Positions 54,682-63,990 of a stretch of 64,000 bases of DNA are shown here, piece after piece. The stretch comes from Saccharomonospora viridis DSM 43017. GTDB lineage: Bacteria; Actinomycetota; Actinomycetes; Mycobacteriales; Pseudonocardiaceae. The stretch's first letter is position 1. The number at the start of each line of letters is the position of its first letter. The translations under genes and the position numbers were made by a program. The stretch covers positions 3,870,001-3,934,000 of the forward strand of contig NC_013159.1 in assembly GCF_000023865.1 (NCBI RefSeq), given 5' to 3'. The notes below the pieces were generated by a model. The model saw only the letters and a program-made list of their open reading frames with translations. It was not told the origin of the DNA and ran no database searches.

Positions 54682-55416
54682 TCACGCACCCGTCGCGTCG
54701 GCGATCCCCTTCGCTTCGCGAGCACCCGTCTCGAAGGCCTCACAGCAGAACAGCAACCACTGGCGCACACCGTCGGGCTCACCGGAAGCGAACGCCTGTG
54801 CCGCCTCCTCATACCGACGCTGCCTGCGGAAGAACGCGACCTCGGGCACCGTGAGGGCCTTCGGGTCCAGCCCCGTGGCGATCATCGAGAGACGGGCCGC
54901 GGCGCGCGCGAGCACACCGTCCGCCGATCCGAACGGGCGCAACGTCAGCAGCTCCCCGTGCACGACGGCCGTCAACACCGGTCCGGGCACGCTGGTGGCC
55001 CCCGTGACGAGCTGTGCGAGCAACTCCAGGCGCGGCGCCACCCCGTCGGCCGGTCGGGGCCTACCGAGCGCGTCGGCGTCGTCGGTCAGGTCCGCCGCGG
55101 CGAGGACGTGCATCCTCGCCAGCACCTGCAAAGGCGCCCGCCGCCACGTCGGCAGCAGTGATTCGGTGGCCTTGGCCACCCGCAGCGAACCCGCGAGCAC
55201 GGGGTCGGCCACAACGCCGTCGTCGGGCAGGTCGGGGTCGGCACCGTCGAGTGCTGCGGACGCCCTGGCCGCACGCACCGACGCTTCCGCGGCGGTGGCC
55301 GAACCGCCCCGCAGGTTGGCGGGTAACCGGTGTACGGCGAACACGGCGTCCTGGGCGCTCTTCGCGGCCTCGGCGACACCGCCGAGTTCCATCAGCGGTG
55401 CGAGTGGGTCGCTCAT
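54682..55416 (-). CDS. Degenerate Fic/Fido-fold protein
   Basis: A 244-residue protein often labelled 'oxidoreductase' in actinobacteria, but with Fic-like features. ASAALDGADPD resembles the Fic inhibitory helix (S/T-x-x-x-E/D-G). HGELLTLRPFGSADGVLARA resembles the Fic motif HPFxxGNGRxxR, but the HPF histidine is Arg and GNGR is replaced. AMP transfer is therefore unlikely. ATG at 55416 is chosen. It lies alone, leftward, between murQ and acs. Confidence 0.6.
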   Translation of the reverse strand: MSDPLAPLMELGGVAEAAKSAQDAVFAVHRLPANLRGGSATAAEASVRAARASAALDGADPDLPDDGVVADPVLAGSLRVAKATESLLPTWRRAPLQVLARMHVLAAADLTDDADALGRPRPADGVAPRLELLAQLVTGATSVPGPVLTAVVHGELLTLRPFGSADGVLARAAARLSMIATGLDPKALTVPEVAFFRRQRRYEEAAQAFASGEPDGVRQWLLFCCEAFETGAREAKGIADATGA

Positions 55417-55576
55417 GCACGCGAGCATAGGCAGCGCTCATCTACCGTTCGTCAGCCACTCGTCCCTCGATGCTTGTCGGCCGTCGCGCACTGGCTACAC
55501 CTAGCTGCCATGGGGTACTAACGTCGCTACCGGCGCCGCGGGCGTAGAGCCAGAAATTCGCATTTCAGGAGGCACC

Positions 55577-57568
55577 ATGACAAAGCAGTCACCGGCACTC
55601 GACAACCTGCTGACCGAGAGCCGAACCTTCCCTCCGAGCGAGGAGTTCGCGGCGAAGGCCAACGCGACCGAACAATGGTACGCCGACGCGGAGGCCGATC
55701 CGGAGGCGTTCTGGGAGCGCCAGGCCGAACGTCTGCACTGGCAGACCAAGTGGTCGCAAGTGCTGGACTGGTCGAACGCCCCGTTCGCCAAGTGGTTCGT
55801 GGGCGGCAAGTTGAACGTCGCCTACAACTGTGTCGACCGGCACGTCGAGAACGGGCACGGCGACCAGGTGGCGATCCATTGGGTCGGCGAGCCCGGCGAC
55901 ACCCGGGACATCACCTACGCCGAACTGCACCGCGAAGTCTGCAAGGCGGCGAACGCGCTGCTCTCCCTGGGAGTGACCGCGAACGATCGGGTGGCCATCC
56001 AACTGCCGATGATCCCCGAGGCGATCGTGTCGATGCTCGCGTGCGCCCGGATCGGCGCCCTGCACAGCGTCGTCTTCGGTGGGTTCTCCTCCTCCGCGCT
56101 GCGGTCACGTGTGGACGACGCCGAGGCCAAGGTCGTGATCACGTCCGACGGTCAGTACCGGCGGGGCAAGGCCATGCCGATGAAGGCGAACGTGGACGAG
56201 GCGTTGGACGGCGCCGACACGGTGGAGAAGGTCATCGTGGTGCGGCGCGTGGGTGACGACCTCGAGGGTGGAGTGCCGTGGACCGAGGGCCGCGACGTGT
56301 GGTGGCACGACCTCGTCGACGCGCAGTCCGACGAACACGAGCCGGAGGCGTTCGACTCCGAACACCCGCTGTTCATCCTGTACACCTCGGGCACCACGGG
56401 GAAGCCGAAGGGCATCCTGCACACCTCGGGCGGCTACCTCACCCAGGTCGCGTACAGCCACCACGTCGTGTTCGACCACAAGCCCGGCGAGGACGTGTAC
56501 TGGTGCACCGCCGACATCGGCTGGATCACCGGGCACTCCTACATCGTGTACGGGCCGCTGGCCAACCGCGCCACGCAGGTGGTGTACGAGGGCACGCCCA
56601 ACACGCCGCACGAGGGCAGGCACTGGGAGATCGTGCAGAACTACAAGGTCACGATCTACTACACCGCCCCCACTTTGATCCGCACGTTCATGAAGTGGGG
56701 CAGCGACATCCCCGCCAAGTACGACCTGTCGTCACTGCGGTTGATCGGCTCCGTGGGTGAACCGATCAACCCCGAGGCCTGGGTGTGGTACCGGAAGCAC
56801 ATCGGTGGTGACCGCTGCCCCATCGTGGACACGTGGTGGCAGACCGAGACCGGCGCGATCATGATCTCGCCGCTGCCGGGTGTCACCCACGCCAAGCCCG
56901 GATCGGCGCAGCGTGCGCTCCCGGGTGTCTCCGCGAAGGTCGTGGACAACGACGGCAACGAAGTGCCGAGGAACGGCGGCGGATACCTCGTACTCGACAA
57001 ACCGTGGCCGGCGATGCTGCGCGGTGTCTGGGGCGACGAACAGCGCTACCGGGACACCTACTGGGCGCAATACGCCGAGCAGGGCTACTACTTCGCCGGT
57101 GACGGCGCCAAGTACGACGCCGATGGCGACATCTGGCTGCTCGGCCGGGTGGACGACGTGATGAACGTGTCGGGGCACCGCATCTCGACCACCGAGGTGG
57201 AATCGGCGCTGGTGTCGCATCCGACGGTGGCCGAAGCCGCGGTCGTGGGCGCCACCGACCCGACCACCGGGCAGGGCATCGTCGCGTTCGTCATCCTGCG
57301 TGGCGGTGTCGCCGAGGACGAGGCCGGTGGGGAGAAGGCCATTCAGGAGCTGCGTGACCACGTGGCGAAGGAGATCGGTCCCATCGCCAAGCCACGGCAG
57401 ATCATGGTCGTACCCGAGTTGCCCAAGACCAGGTCGGGGAAGATCATGCGGCGGCTGTTGCGCGACGTCGCCGAGAACCGTGAGATCGGTGACGTCACCA
57501 CCCTGGCGGACAGCTCCGTCATGGACCTGATCTCGAAGGGGATGAAGTCCCGCTCCGGCGACGAGTGA
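55577..57568 (+). CDS. acs: Acetyl-CoA synthetase (AMP-forming)
   Basis: A 663-residue adenylating enzyme making acetyl-CoA from acetate. P-loop motif [31 protein letters not shown], the hinge region [19 protein letters not shown], and [14 protein letters not shown], whose lysine is the acetylation-controlled catalytic residue. AGGAGG is four bases before the ATG. Corresponds to Rv3667, and the genes downstream keep the mycobacterial order up to MarP. Confidence 0.96.
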   Translation: MTKQSPALDNLLTESRTFPPSEEFAAKANATEQWYADAEADPEAFWERQAERLHWQTKWSQVLDWSNAPFAKWFVGGKLNVAYNCVDRHVENGHGDQVAIHWVGEPGDTRDITYAELHREVCKAANALLSLGVTANDRVAIQLPMIPEAIVSMLACARIGALHSVVFGGFSSSALRSRVDDAEAKVVITSDGQYRRGKAMPMKANVDEALDGADTVEKVIVVRRVGDDLEGGVPWTEGRDVWWHDLVDAQSDEHEPEAFDSEHPLFILYTSGTTGKPKGILHTSGGYLTQVAYSHHVVFDHKPGEDVYWCTADIGWITGHSYIVYGPLANRATQVVYEGTPNTPHEGRHWEIVQNYKVTIYYTAPTLIRTFMKWGSDIPAKYDLSSLRLIGSVGEPINPEAWVWYRKHIGGDRCPIVDTWWQTETGAIMISPLPGVTHAKPGSAQRALPGVSAKVVDNDGNEVPRNGGGYLVLDKPWPAMLRGVWGDEQRYRDTYWAQYAEQGYYFAGDGAKYDADGDIWLLGRVDDVMNVSGHRISTTEVESALVSHPTVAEAAVVGATDPTTGQGIVAFVILRGGVAEDEAGGEKAIQELRDHVAKEIGPIAKPRQIMVVPELPKTRSGKIMRRLLRDVAENREIGDVTTLADSSVMDLISKGMKSRSGDE

Positions 57569-57617
57569 CCGGGTCGGCACGGAGACCGGGACGAGAAAAC
57601 GGCACGAGACTGAGAAG

Positions 57618-57657
57618 ACAGGCGGCCTCCACCCTGCTCGTGGTGGAGGCCGCCTGT
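57618..57657. terminator. Bidirectional terminator between acs and the anchor-P protein
   Basis: A perfect 16-base inverted repeat (57618-57633 with 57642-57657; ACAGGCGGCCTCCACC and its complement) with an 8-base loop, between two convergent genes. Confidence 0.85.
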
Positions 57658-57705
57658 TCGGTGTGGAGGTGAACCGTCACTTCGACACCGAAGTGATCCC
57701 CCTGA

Positions 57706-58491
57706 TCAGCCGGTCACGTCCAAGTGGCCGGGCTGCGGCACGGGCGTCGGTGCCTTGCCGTCCTCGTCGGGCCTCGAACCGGGGAGGTCGTCGTCGCCGT
57801 CGTCATCGCCCCCGTCGTCGGCCGGCGGAGTGGTCGGCTCCTCGGGTTCGGGTTCGGGCTCCGGCTGGGGCTCCGGCTCGGGCTCGGGCTCCGGCTCCGG
57901 CTCCCCCGCGTTCTGGGTGCAGGTGGCCGTGGACAGCTCCACGGTCTGCGTGCCGTCGAGCAGGTCCACCGCCAGGGCGCTGACGGTGAGTGAACCGTCG
58001 CCGTTGTCGGTCTGCTTGTTCAGCGTGATGCGAGCGATACCCTGCAACGGCTCGGGGATCAGTTCCGTGTTCGGCTTGATCTGGTCGAGGCTGATCTTCC
58101 GACCGTCGATCTGCAGGTCGGCGACGGAGACGCGGCCCTGACCGTTGTCACATTCCGCCGTCACGAGGCCGAGGCTGATGATGGGGGCACCCGGAAGCCC
58201 CAATTTCACGTCGGCGGTGCTGGCCTTGGCGTAGCCCTCCTCGACGGCCGAGTTGAACACACCGGCGTGCAGGATACGGTCGGAGCCGGGCGGCAGGTCG
58301 GTGTGGATGAGGTGGTCCTTACCCTCGCCGACCACGTGCGGCAGCTTGGTGATGTTGATCAGCCCCGACGCCCTGAGCGCGTAGGCGGAGTCCTCCGGCT
58401 CGGCGTACGCGGCCGGCGCGAACGCGACACCACCCACGACGAGGGCGGACAGAATGCCTGCGCCGAGAGCGGCTGTTTTCTTCTTCGACAA
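57706..58491 (-). CDS. Secreted choice-of-anchor-P-type surface protein
   Basis: A 261-residue exported protein. Signal peptide MSKKKTAALGAGILSALVVG is cleaved near AYAEP. The ~165-residue domain SAYALRASGLINITKLPHVV resembles the 'choice-of-anchor P' family of actinobacterial wall proteins, with one likely Cys pair. A spacer of alternating Glu-Pro (and Gln-Pro) follows, then an acidic Asp/Gly-rich tail ending GHLDVTG. The Pro-rich spacer suggests wall spanning. No sortase motif or C-terminal helix is present. Confidence 0.78.
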   Translation of the reverse strand: MSKKKTAALGAGILSALVVGGVAFAPAAYAEPEDSAYALRASGLINITKLPHVVGEGKDHLIHTDLPPGSDRILHAGVFNSAVEEGYAKASTADVKLGLPGAPIISLGLVTAECDNGQGRVSVADLQIDGRKISLDQIKPNTELIPEPLQGIARITLNKQTDNGDGSLTVSALAVDLLDGTQTVELSTATCTQNAGEPEPEPEPEPEPQPEPEPEPEEPTTPPADDGGDDDGDDDLPGSRPDEDGKAPTPVPQPGHLDVTG

Positions 58492-58573
58492 GTGAGTGCC
58501 TTTCTTAGATCGGTAGGGATGGGTCAGCCAGCTGGGTGCGCTGCTGTGCTGTGTGGGAAGCCCCGCTACCTGG

Positions 58574-59407
58574 TCAGACGATGTTGACGATCGTCCCGAG
58601 CGGGAGTTGGGTGAGCGCCTCGAGAGCGTCCTTGGTCACCCGGATGCATCCATCGCTGTTGGCCTTGCCAACGAAGCTGTTGTCCGGCCAGGTGTGGATG
58701 CCGACGGTGCCTGGACCACCGCCGTAGGTTTCGTGCGAGTCGGAGTGATAGCTCAGCGGGAGAACGATCGGGCTGTAGTCGTTCACGGTCTCCTTGATGG
58801 AGGCGATGATGTACGCCCGCCCCGTCGGTGTCGGGGACTCGGGTTTTCCGATGCCGACGGTCCACTCGCCGATCCGCTCGCCGTTCTTGAGGATTTCCAG
58901 GTGGAACGAGTCGAGGTCGACATTGACGAGGTAGTCGTTCTCGGCTGACTCGACCGCATCGCCCGACGTGTTGATCCATCCGGTCGCGCCGTTGGGCCGG
59001 GTGGGCAGCAGGATCTGTGCCCAGTCACCGTCTCGAGCGATGACGGGAACCCACGTCGGGGACGAGATCTGCTTGACGGGAAGACGGGCGATCGGCTTGC
59101 CGTCGACCGCGTCGTGCACCGTCAGCTCTCGGGTGGGGTGTAGAACCTCCCCCTCGGTCGGAGCGTTCGGCTCCGGGTCCATGGGGGCGTCCGGGATCTT
59201 CCCGTACGTGGTCGCCTCCGGGAGGGAGGCGATCTGCTGCTGCGACTGTCCTTCGGCGGCTTCTGCTTGTTTCTCCGTGTCCCCACCGCAAGCGGAGACC
59301 AATAATGTCAGCGTCGCGACGGCCGCGAGCGCCAACAACTTGCGTGAGGACCGTCTACGGCCGACCGAACCTGCCGGACAGCCTTGGGAAATTTCGACTC
59401 TTTCCAT
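58574..59407 (-). CDS. L,D-transpeptidase lipoprotein
   Basis: A 277-residue lipoprotein. The signal LLALAAVATLTLLVSAC ends in lipobox VSAC. An SH3-like region (about 95-150; TWVPVIARDGDWAQILLP) precedes the YkuD domain. Its catalytic motif is H238...S-D-G-C254 (SDGCIRV). It would make 3-3 crosslinks in peptidoglycan. ATG at 59407 is followed by a basic n-region. The upstream region is unusually AT-rich. Confidence 0.9.
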   Translation of the reverse strand: MERVEISQGCPAGSVGRRRSSRKLLALAAVATLTLLVSACGGDTEKQAEAAEGQSQQQIASLPEATTYGKIPDAPMDPEPNAPTEGEVLHPTRELTVHDAVDGKPIARLPVKQISSPTWVPVIARDGDWAQILLPTRPNGATGWINTSGDAVESAENDYLVNVDLDSFHLEILKNGERIGEWTVGIGKPESPTPTGRAYIIASIKETVNDYSPIVLPLSYHSDSHETYGGGPGTVGIHTWPDNSFVGKANSDGCIRVTKDALEALTQLPLGTIVNIV

Positions 59408-59911
59408 TAATCACAGTCCCTGCGGCATAGATCAACTGGGCGAGTGATCAATATTCAAGCAAAGGACTTTTCCCTGCGATCACGCAGGTTGACCATTCGC
59501 CAAAACCACAACCACGAAGAGTCTGAATAAGCCGAAGTCCTGCGGAAACCCATCAAATAAGTCCACTTAGGAACAACGAATCGACCGGTTCCATTGCCCC
59601 ACAACGGATCCCGTCATAAAGTTGATCAAGGCTATTTATTACGGAGAGTTTCATCAGGTCGACCCCGCGACCGTGCGACCCGCCGTTCACCACCCAAAAA
59701 ATCGATCTGAACGACGTTGATGCTTCACTGAGCTACCGGGATTCCCGATTTTTCACTCTTTCGTGTGGATGCTTGTAACGCACCGGCATCGGATTGACGC
59801 GGAAGTAACATTTCCCAGTGATCTCGATTCGGTAACGGGCGCAACCTTTCGGGCATATCCGTAACCACTTTTCCCGCAGAGAAAGAAGCGCCGCGAAGCC
59901 ACCCCCTGGGC
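59408..59911. other. AT-rich intergenic region between divergent genes
   Basis: About 500 bases with clearly lower GC than the rest of the window (runs such as ctatttattacg and ccaaaaaatcgatc). No reading frame or RNA fold is convincing. On the minus strand TTGATC, 16 bases, TATGCC (about 59449-59422) may be the L,D-transpeptidase promoter. AT-rich DNA of this kind is a typical Lsr2 target. Confidence 0.45.
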
Positions 59912-59940
59912 TTAGAACAGTCGAACGCGTGTTCTATCCT
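59912..59940 (+). promoter_or_regulatory. Promoter with LexA (SOS) box
   Basis: TTAGAA (-35, 59912-59917), exactly 17 bases, then TATCCT (-10, 59935-59940). The spacer holds CGAAC-gcgt-GTTCT (59922-59935), matching the actinobacterial/Gram-positive LexA consensus CGAAC-N4-GTTCG at nine of ten core bases. A repressor here would block the promoter. It points to the gene at 59999. Confidence 0.7.
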
Positions 59941-59998
59941 GACCGCTTGCAGGAGCCCTCTTGCAGCAAACCGTGTTCTCTAGGAGACGACACTGACG

Positions 59999-60451
59999 AT
60001 GACCGTTGACGCTGGTTCCGCGACCCAGGAACGGGACGACACCCCGGCGAACCGGGAGGGCGAGCACCCGACCGGAACCGAGCAGCACACGCAGCAGGAG
60101 CAGCCGGGCCAGTCCGACCAGTCACCGCAGGCGGAATCGGCCAAACCGACCCGTGGCAGGGCCAAGAGCAGCGCCCGCAAGACCAGGACCGTGGTGCTCA
60201 CCCTCACCGTCACCGGCACCGCCGACGGTGAATGGCAGGCCGAGCTCAAGCACGGCAGCAAATGGGTCGCCAAGGGTCTGGGCATCCCGGCCTCAGCCGT
60301 GTCCCGCGCGGCGAAGGAACTCCACGAGGAGCTGTCCGCGCCGATCGACGAAGTGATCAACGCGGCCCGCGAACAGCAGCAAGCCAAGGTCGCGCAGCTG
60401 GAGGCCGAACTGGAACAGGCCAAACAAGCCCTGGCCGAACTGGAGAGCTGA
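59999..60451 (+). CDS. Small DUF6319-like protein, probably SOS-controlled
   Basis: A 150-residue protein in three parts: a disordered N terminus rich in Gln, Glu and Ser with a basic patch (RGRAKSSARKTRT, ~50-63); a compact middle domain (VVLTLTVTGTADGEWQAELK; GSKWVAKGLGIPASAVSRAA); and a C-terminal coiled coil (QQQAKVAQLEAELEQAKQAL). The middle resembles DUF6319, of unknown function. The basic patch and the LexA box upstream suggest a nucleic-acid-linked role, which is inference. AGGAGA lies 10-11 bases before the ATG. Confidence 0.7.
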   Translation: MTVDAGSATQERDDTPANREGEHPTGTEQHTQQEQPGQSDQSPQAESAKPTRGRAKSSARKTRTVVLTLTVTGTADGEWQAELKHGSKWVAKGLGIPASAVSRAAKELHEELSAPIDEVINAAREQQQAKVAQLEAELEQAKQALAELES

Positions 60452-60472
60452 CGAAAGGCATCCATCCGTGGT

Positions 60473-60505
60473 GGAGAAGGGGGCGGCAACGCCCCCTTCT
60501 CCCGT
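60473..60505 (+). terminator. Terminator after the DUF6319-like gene
   Basis: A perfect 13-base stem (GGAGAAGGGGGCG at 60473-60485; complement at 60490-60502) capped by the stable tetraloop GCAA, 22 bases after the stop codon. Confidence 0.82.
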
Positions 60506-60541
60506 CTTGCCGACGGTTCCGATCCGGGTTGTCATGAAGCG

Positions 60542-61264
60542 GTGTCCGACACCCCCAAACAGACCCACGCCGACGAACCACACGGCCTCAACGTGAGCGG
60601 CAAGCTCAACTGGTTGCGGGCAGGCGTACTCGGCGCCAACGACGGCATCGTGTCCACCGCCGGACTGGTGGTGGGTGTCGCGGGAGCAACAGCGGACCAG
60701 CACACCATCCTGCTCGCCGGACTCGCCGGGATCGCGGCCGGAGCGTTGTCGATGGCCGGCGGTGAGTACACCTCGGTGTCGACACAGCGCGACACGGAAC
60801 GCGCGCTGCTGCAACTCGAGCTGCACGAACTGCGCACGATGCCCGAGGAAGAGGAACGCGAGCTGGCACAGTTCTATGAACTGAAAGGACTGTCGCCCCA
60901 CCTGGCGGCCCAAGTGGCGCGGGAACTCACCGAAAAAGACGCGCTACGCGCGCACGCCGAGGTCGAACTGGGCATCGACCCCGATCAACTGACCAGCCCG
61001 TGGCATGCAGCATGGGCCTCTCTGATCGCGTTCACCGCGGGCGCGTTGCTGCCGTTGCTGGCGATCCTGTTCTTCCCACCGGCAGCGAGAGTGCCCGCCA
61101 CAGGCGGCGCGGTCGCACTCGCCCTGGCTCTCACCGGCTGGGTGAGCGCCAGACTCGGCAGCGCACCCCCGGGGCGGGCCGCCGCCCGCAACGTCGGAGT
61201 GGGATTGTTGACAATGCTCGTGACGTACGCCGTGGGCCTCGTATCCGGTACGGCGTTCGGATAA
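60542..61264 (+). CDS. VIT1/CCC1-family iron/manganese transporter
   Basis: A 240-residue membrane protein. GVLGANDGIVSTAGLVVGVAG and GALSMAGGEYTSVSTQRDTE are family signatures; the cytosolic metal-binding helices with Glu residues follow (MPEEEERELAQFYELKGL). Three C-terminal helices complete the fold (LLPLLAILFFPPAARVP). Predicted Fe2+/Mn2+ transport, direction uncertain. GTG start. Confidence 0.9.
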   Translation: MSDTPKQTHADEPHGLNVSGKLNWLRAGVLGANDGIVSTAGLVVGVAGATADQHTILLAGLAGIAAGALSMAGGEYTSVSTQRDTERALLQLELHELRTMPEEEERELAQFYELKGLSPHLAAQVARELTEKDALRAHAEVELGIDPDQLTSPWHAAWASLIAFTAGALLPLLAILFFPPAARVPATGGAVALALALTGWVSARLGSAPPGRAAARNVGVGLLTMLVTYAVGLVSGTAFG

Positions 61265-61321
61265 ACACGTCGCGGCGCGCCCGGCGCGCCTTCGGATTGA
61301 TCACGTGGCACGATGAGGCGC

Positions 61322-61822
61322 GTGAGCAGCCCCAAGAACCTTCAGCAGGACGGCGCGGGGGGCCCTGCGGTGCCCTACCTCCCGTTGTCCTCAGACGACG
61401 GCACAGCACAGGACGCGTCCATCGGCTCCCTGGTGAAGGACGCGGCCCAACACGTGTCCACGCTGGTCAGAGCCGAGGTCGAACTGATCAAGACCGAGGC
61501 GGTCGGCGAGGCGAAGAAGGCGTTCAAGGGCAGTCTCTTCTTCGTCGTCGCCGGTGTCATCGCGCTGTACAGCTCGTTCTTCTTCTTTTTCTTCCTCGGC
61601 GAGCTGCTGGCCGAGTGGCTGCCGCGGTGGGCGGCGTTCGGCATCGTCTTTTTGGTGATGCTGCTGACGGCCGGACTCGCGGCCTACATCGGCCTGCGGA
61701 AATGGAAACGGGTGCGCAAGCCCCAGCGCTCGATCGACAGCCTCAAAAGCACCGCCGACACGCTGAGGCACCGGCGGACGCACGACGCAAGCTCCACTCC
61801 GAACTCCGTGACCACGTCCTGA
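61322..61822 (+). CDS. Phage-holin-like membrane protein (DUF1469; Rv3669-like)
   Basis: A 166-residue protein with two transmembrane helices (GSLFFVVAGVIALYSSFFFF; AAFGIVFLVMLLTAGLAAYI) after an amphipathic helix (SIGSLVKDAAQHVSTLVRAE). DUF1469 ('phage holin family') proteins are cellular, not phage lysis proteins. A run of consecutive Phe codons lies in the first helix. GTG at 61322 is preferred; ATG at 61313 is nine bases upstream. It precedes the hydrolase gene, as Rv3669 precedes Rv3670. Confidence 0.82.
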   Translation: MSSPKNLQQDGAGGPAVPYLPLSSDDGTAQDASIGSLVKDAAQHVSTLVRAEVELIKTEAVGEAKKAFKGSLFFVVAGVIALYSSFFFFFFLGELLAEWLPRWAAFGIVFLVMLLTAGLAAYIGLRKWKRVRKPQRSIDSLKSTADTLRHRRTHDASSTPNSVTTS

Positions 61823-61846
61823 CGACTTCCCCGAGTCTTGTTGCAC

Positions 61847-62779
61847 GTGCCTGCTCCCGATCCGTCGACCGTGCGTCTGGAGGGTCCCTGGACACATCGC
61901 GATGTGTCCGCGAACGGCATCCGGCTGCACGTCGCCGAACTCGGAACCGGTCCGCTGGTGTTACTGCTACACGGGTTCGCGGGGTTCTGGTGGGCGTGGC
62001 ACCACCAGCTACGCACCCTGGCGGACGCCGGGTTCCGCGTGGTCGCCGCCGATCTGCGAGGCTATGGCGACTCCGACAAACCGCCCCGAGGCTATGACGG
62101 CTGGACGCTCGCCGGTGACGTCGCAGGGCTCGTGCGTGCGCTCGGAGAGCGCAAAGCCCACCTCGTCGGACACGCCTGGGGCGGTTTACTCGCGTGGTCG
62201 GTGGCCGCGCTGCATCCGCGCGTGGTGGCGTCCGTCAGTGTGCTCGGTGGGGCTCACCCCCTCGCCCTGCGAGCGGCGATCGGGCACAGCTGGTGGCGAT
62301 GGCGAGGCCAGGCGAGCGCGATGCGGCATCTGTTCCGTTTCCAGGTGCCGATGGTGCCCGAACGCAAGCTCGTGGCGGCCGACGCCGCCGAAGTGGAGCG
62401 ACTGCTGCGGGCGTGGTCGGGAGAGGAGTGGCGTCGGCGTCCGGATTTCCCCGAGACGGCACGCCGGTTCCGGCAGGCCATGCGGGTGCCCGGGGTGGCC
62501 CACAGCGCGTTGGAGTACTACCGGTGGGCGTTTCGGTCGCAGTTCCGTGGTGACGGACGCCGATTCGCCGAAGCGGTCGCCGACAGGGTGTCGATGCCGG
62601 TGCTGCAGATCCACGGCGCGGAAGATCCGTGCGTGTTGCCGAGCACCGCGCAGGACTCGGCACCGTGGCGGGGCCCCGACTCCCGACTCGAACTGTTGAG
62701 CGGGATCGGACACTTCCCCCACCTGGAGGCGCCGGAGCACACCGGCAAACTGCTCGCCGGATTCCTCCACGGAACCTGA
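61847..62779 (+). CDS. Alpha/beta hydrolase, EphE-like, lacking the usual nucleophile
   Basis: A 310-residue alpha/beta hydrolase in the position of EphE (Rv3670). LLLHGFAGFWWAW carries the oxyanion H-G. The nucleophile elbow reads G108-H-A110-W-G, so the residue that should be Asp or Ser is Ala. The acid (IHGAEDPCV) and His (GIGHFPHLEAPE) are kept. Either activity is lost or another residue serves. GTG at 61847 is chosen over TTG at 61838. Confidence 0.82.
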   Translation: MPAPDPSTVRLEGPWTHRDVSANGIRLHVAELGTGPLVLLLHGFAGFWWAWHHQLRTLADAGFRVVAADLRGYGDSDKPPRGYDGWTLAGDVAGLVRALGERKAHLVGHAWGGLLAWSVAALHPRVVASVSVLGGAHPLALRAAIGHSWWRWRGQASAMRHLFRFQVPMVPERKLVAADAAEVERLLRAWSGEEWRRRPDFPETARRFRQAMRVPGVAHSALEYYRWAFRSQFRGDGRRFAEAVADRVSMPVLQIHGAEDPCVLPSTAQDSAPWRGPDSRLELLSGIGHFPHLEAPEHTGKLLAGFLHGT

Positions 62780-62805
62780 GGACCCGAGCGGGGAAGCGGA
62801 CAACC

Positions 62806-63990
62806 TCAACCCGTGCAGGGCCCCGTGTCGACCGCGGCCGTCAGGAAGCGGGCCTGTTCGATCTCGTCGCTCACCTCGTCGGCCGTGAGCACGAACCCGG
62901 TGTCGGGGTCCTCCACCGCGGCACCGAACACGACACCGACGACACGGCCGTCCGGGTCGATCAGGGGACCACCCGAGTTACCGCTGCGCACCTGCCCCCG
63001 AACGGTGTAGACGTCGCGCTGCACGGTTCGCGAGTCGTAGATGTCCGGTCCGCGTAAGGTGATCCGCTCCCGGATCCGCGTCGGTGTGGCGGTGTACGGT
63101 CCGTCGAGGGGGTAGCCAAGCGCGATCGTGTCGTCGCCCGCCTCGGCCGGCTCCTCCGCCAACGGCAGTGGCTTCTCGTCGAGCCCGGGGACGGCGAGCA
63201 CGGCGACGTCGGTGGCGGGGTCGTAGTGCACGACCTCGGCTTCCAAGTGACCCCGTGTCGTCTCCACCAGGACCTGTTCGGTACCCGCGACGACGTGCGC
63301 GTTGGTCATCACCCGTTCTTCGTCGATGACGAACCCCGTGCCCTCCAGGGATCGGGAACAGCTCGGCGCGGTGCCGCGTACCTTCAGCACACTCGGCCGC
63401 ACGTTCTGGACCACGGCACTGTTCTGCAACGCCGGGTCGGGCGGGTTGATCTGGCGCACCGGAGCTTCCTGGAACGGTGCCAGGATCGACGGGAAGCCGG
63501 ATTCGTCGAGCAGATTGCGCAGTTCCCCCGGCAGGCCCTGAGCCGCCTCGGGCATCAGGTCGTTGACCCCACCCAGCACGGACGACTCGTTGATCGCCTT
63601 GGTCAGTCCGGGCAGAGCGGCGACGCTGGTCAACGGCAGGGCGATGAGCCAAGCGACCACGAACACCACGGCGCCTTGCACGACGGCACCCAGCGCATTG
63701 TCCACACCGGACAACTTGGATGACGAGATCCTGCGTTTGAGCTTGTTCCCGAGATACACGCCGACGGTCTCGCCGAGCGCGACGAGGAAGATCACCGTGC
63801 CGACCGCGAACGCCACCTTGGCGGTGGGATGGTCGACCTCCTCGACGATGAACGGGGCGATTCGGATTCCCAGTACCGCGCCGACGATCACCCCGAGGAA
63901 GGCGGGCAACGCGACGACGAACCCCTGACGGGCACCGGAGACGGCAGCGAGCAGGGCCAGCAGGATCACCAGTAGGTCGACCCAGTTCAC
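62806..63990 (-). CDS. marP: MarP periplasmic serine protease
   Basis: A 394-residue protein with four N-terminal transmembrane helices (CvpA-like; residues ~1-125) and a trypsin-like domain. Catalytic residues H232 (TNAHVV), D261 (PATDVAVL) and S339 (SGNSGGPL) are all present. C211 and the Cys near the C terminus (GPCTG) match the disulfide of M. tuberculosis MarP, which activates the peptidoglycan hydrolase RipA under acid stress (literature). GTG start. Convergent with the hydrolase gene. Confidence 0.94.
   Translation of the reverse strand: MNWVDLLVILLALLAAVSGARQGFVVALPAFLGVIVGAVLGIRIAPFIVEEVDHPTAKVAFAVGTVIFLVALGETVGVYLGNKLKRRISSSKLSGVDNALGAVVQGAVVFVVAWLIALPLTSVAALPGLTKAINESSVLGGVNDLMPEAAQGLPGELRNLLDESGFPSILAPFQEAPVRQINPPDPALQNSAVVQNVRPSVLKVRGTAPSCSRSLEGTGFVIDEERVMTNAHVVAGTEQVLVETTRGHLEAEVVHYDPATDVAVLAVPGLDEKPLPLAEEPAEAGDDTIALGYPLDGPYTATPTRIRERITLRGPDIYDSRTVQRDVYTVRGQVRSGNSGGPLIDPDGRVVGVVFGAAVEDPDTGFVLTADEVSDEIEQARFLTAAVDTGPCTG

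Noticed and set aside
61322-61822. Prophage holin gene
   Set aside because: DUF1469 'holin family' proteins are cellular; the neighbours (VIT, EphE-like, MarP) are core actinobacterial genes with no phage genes.
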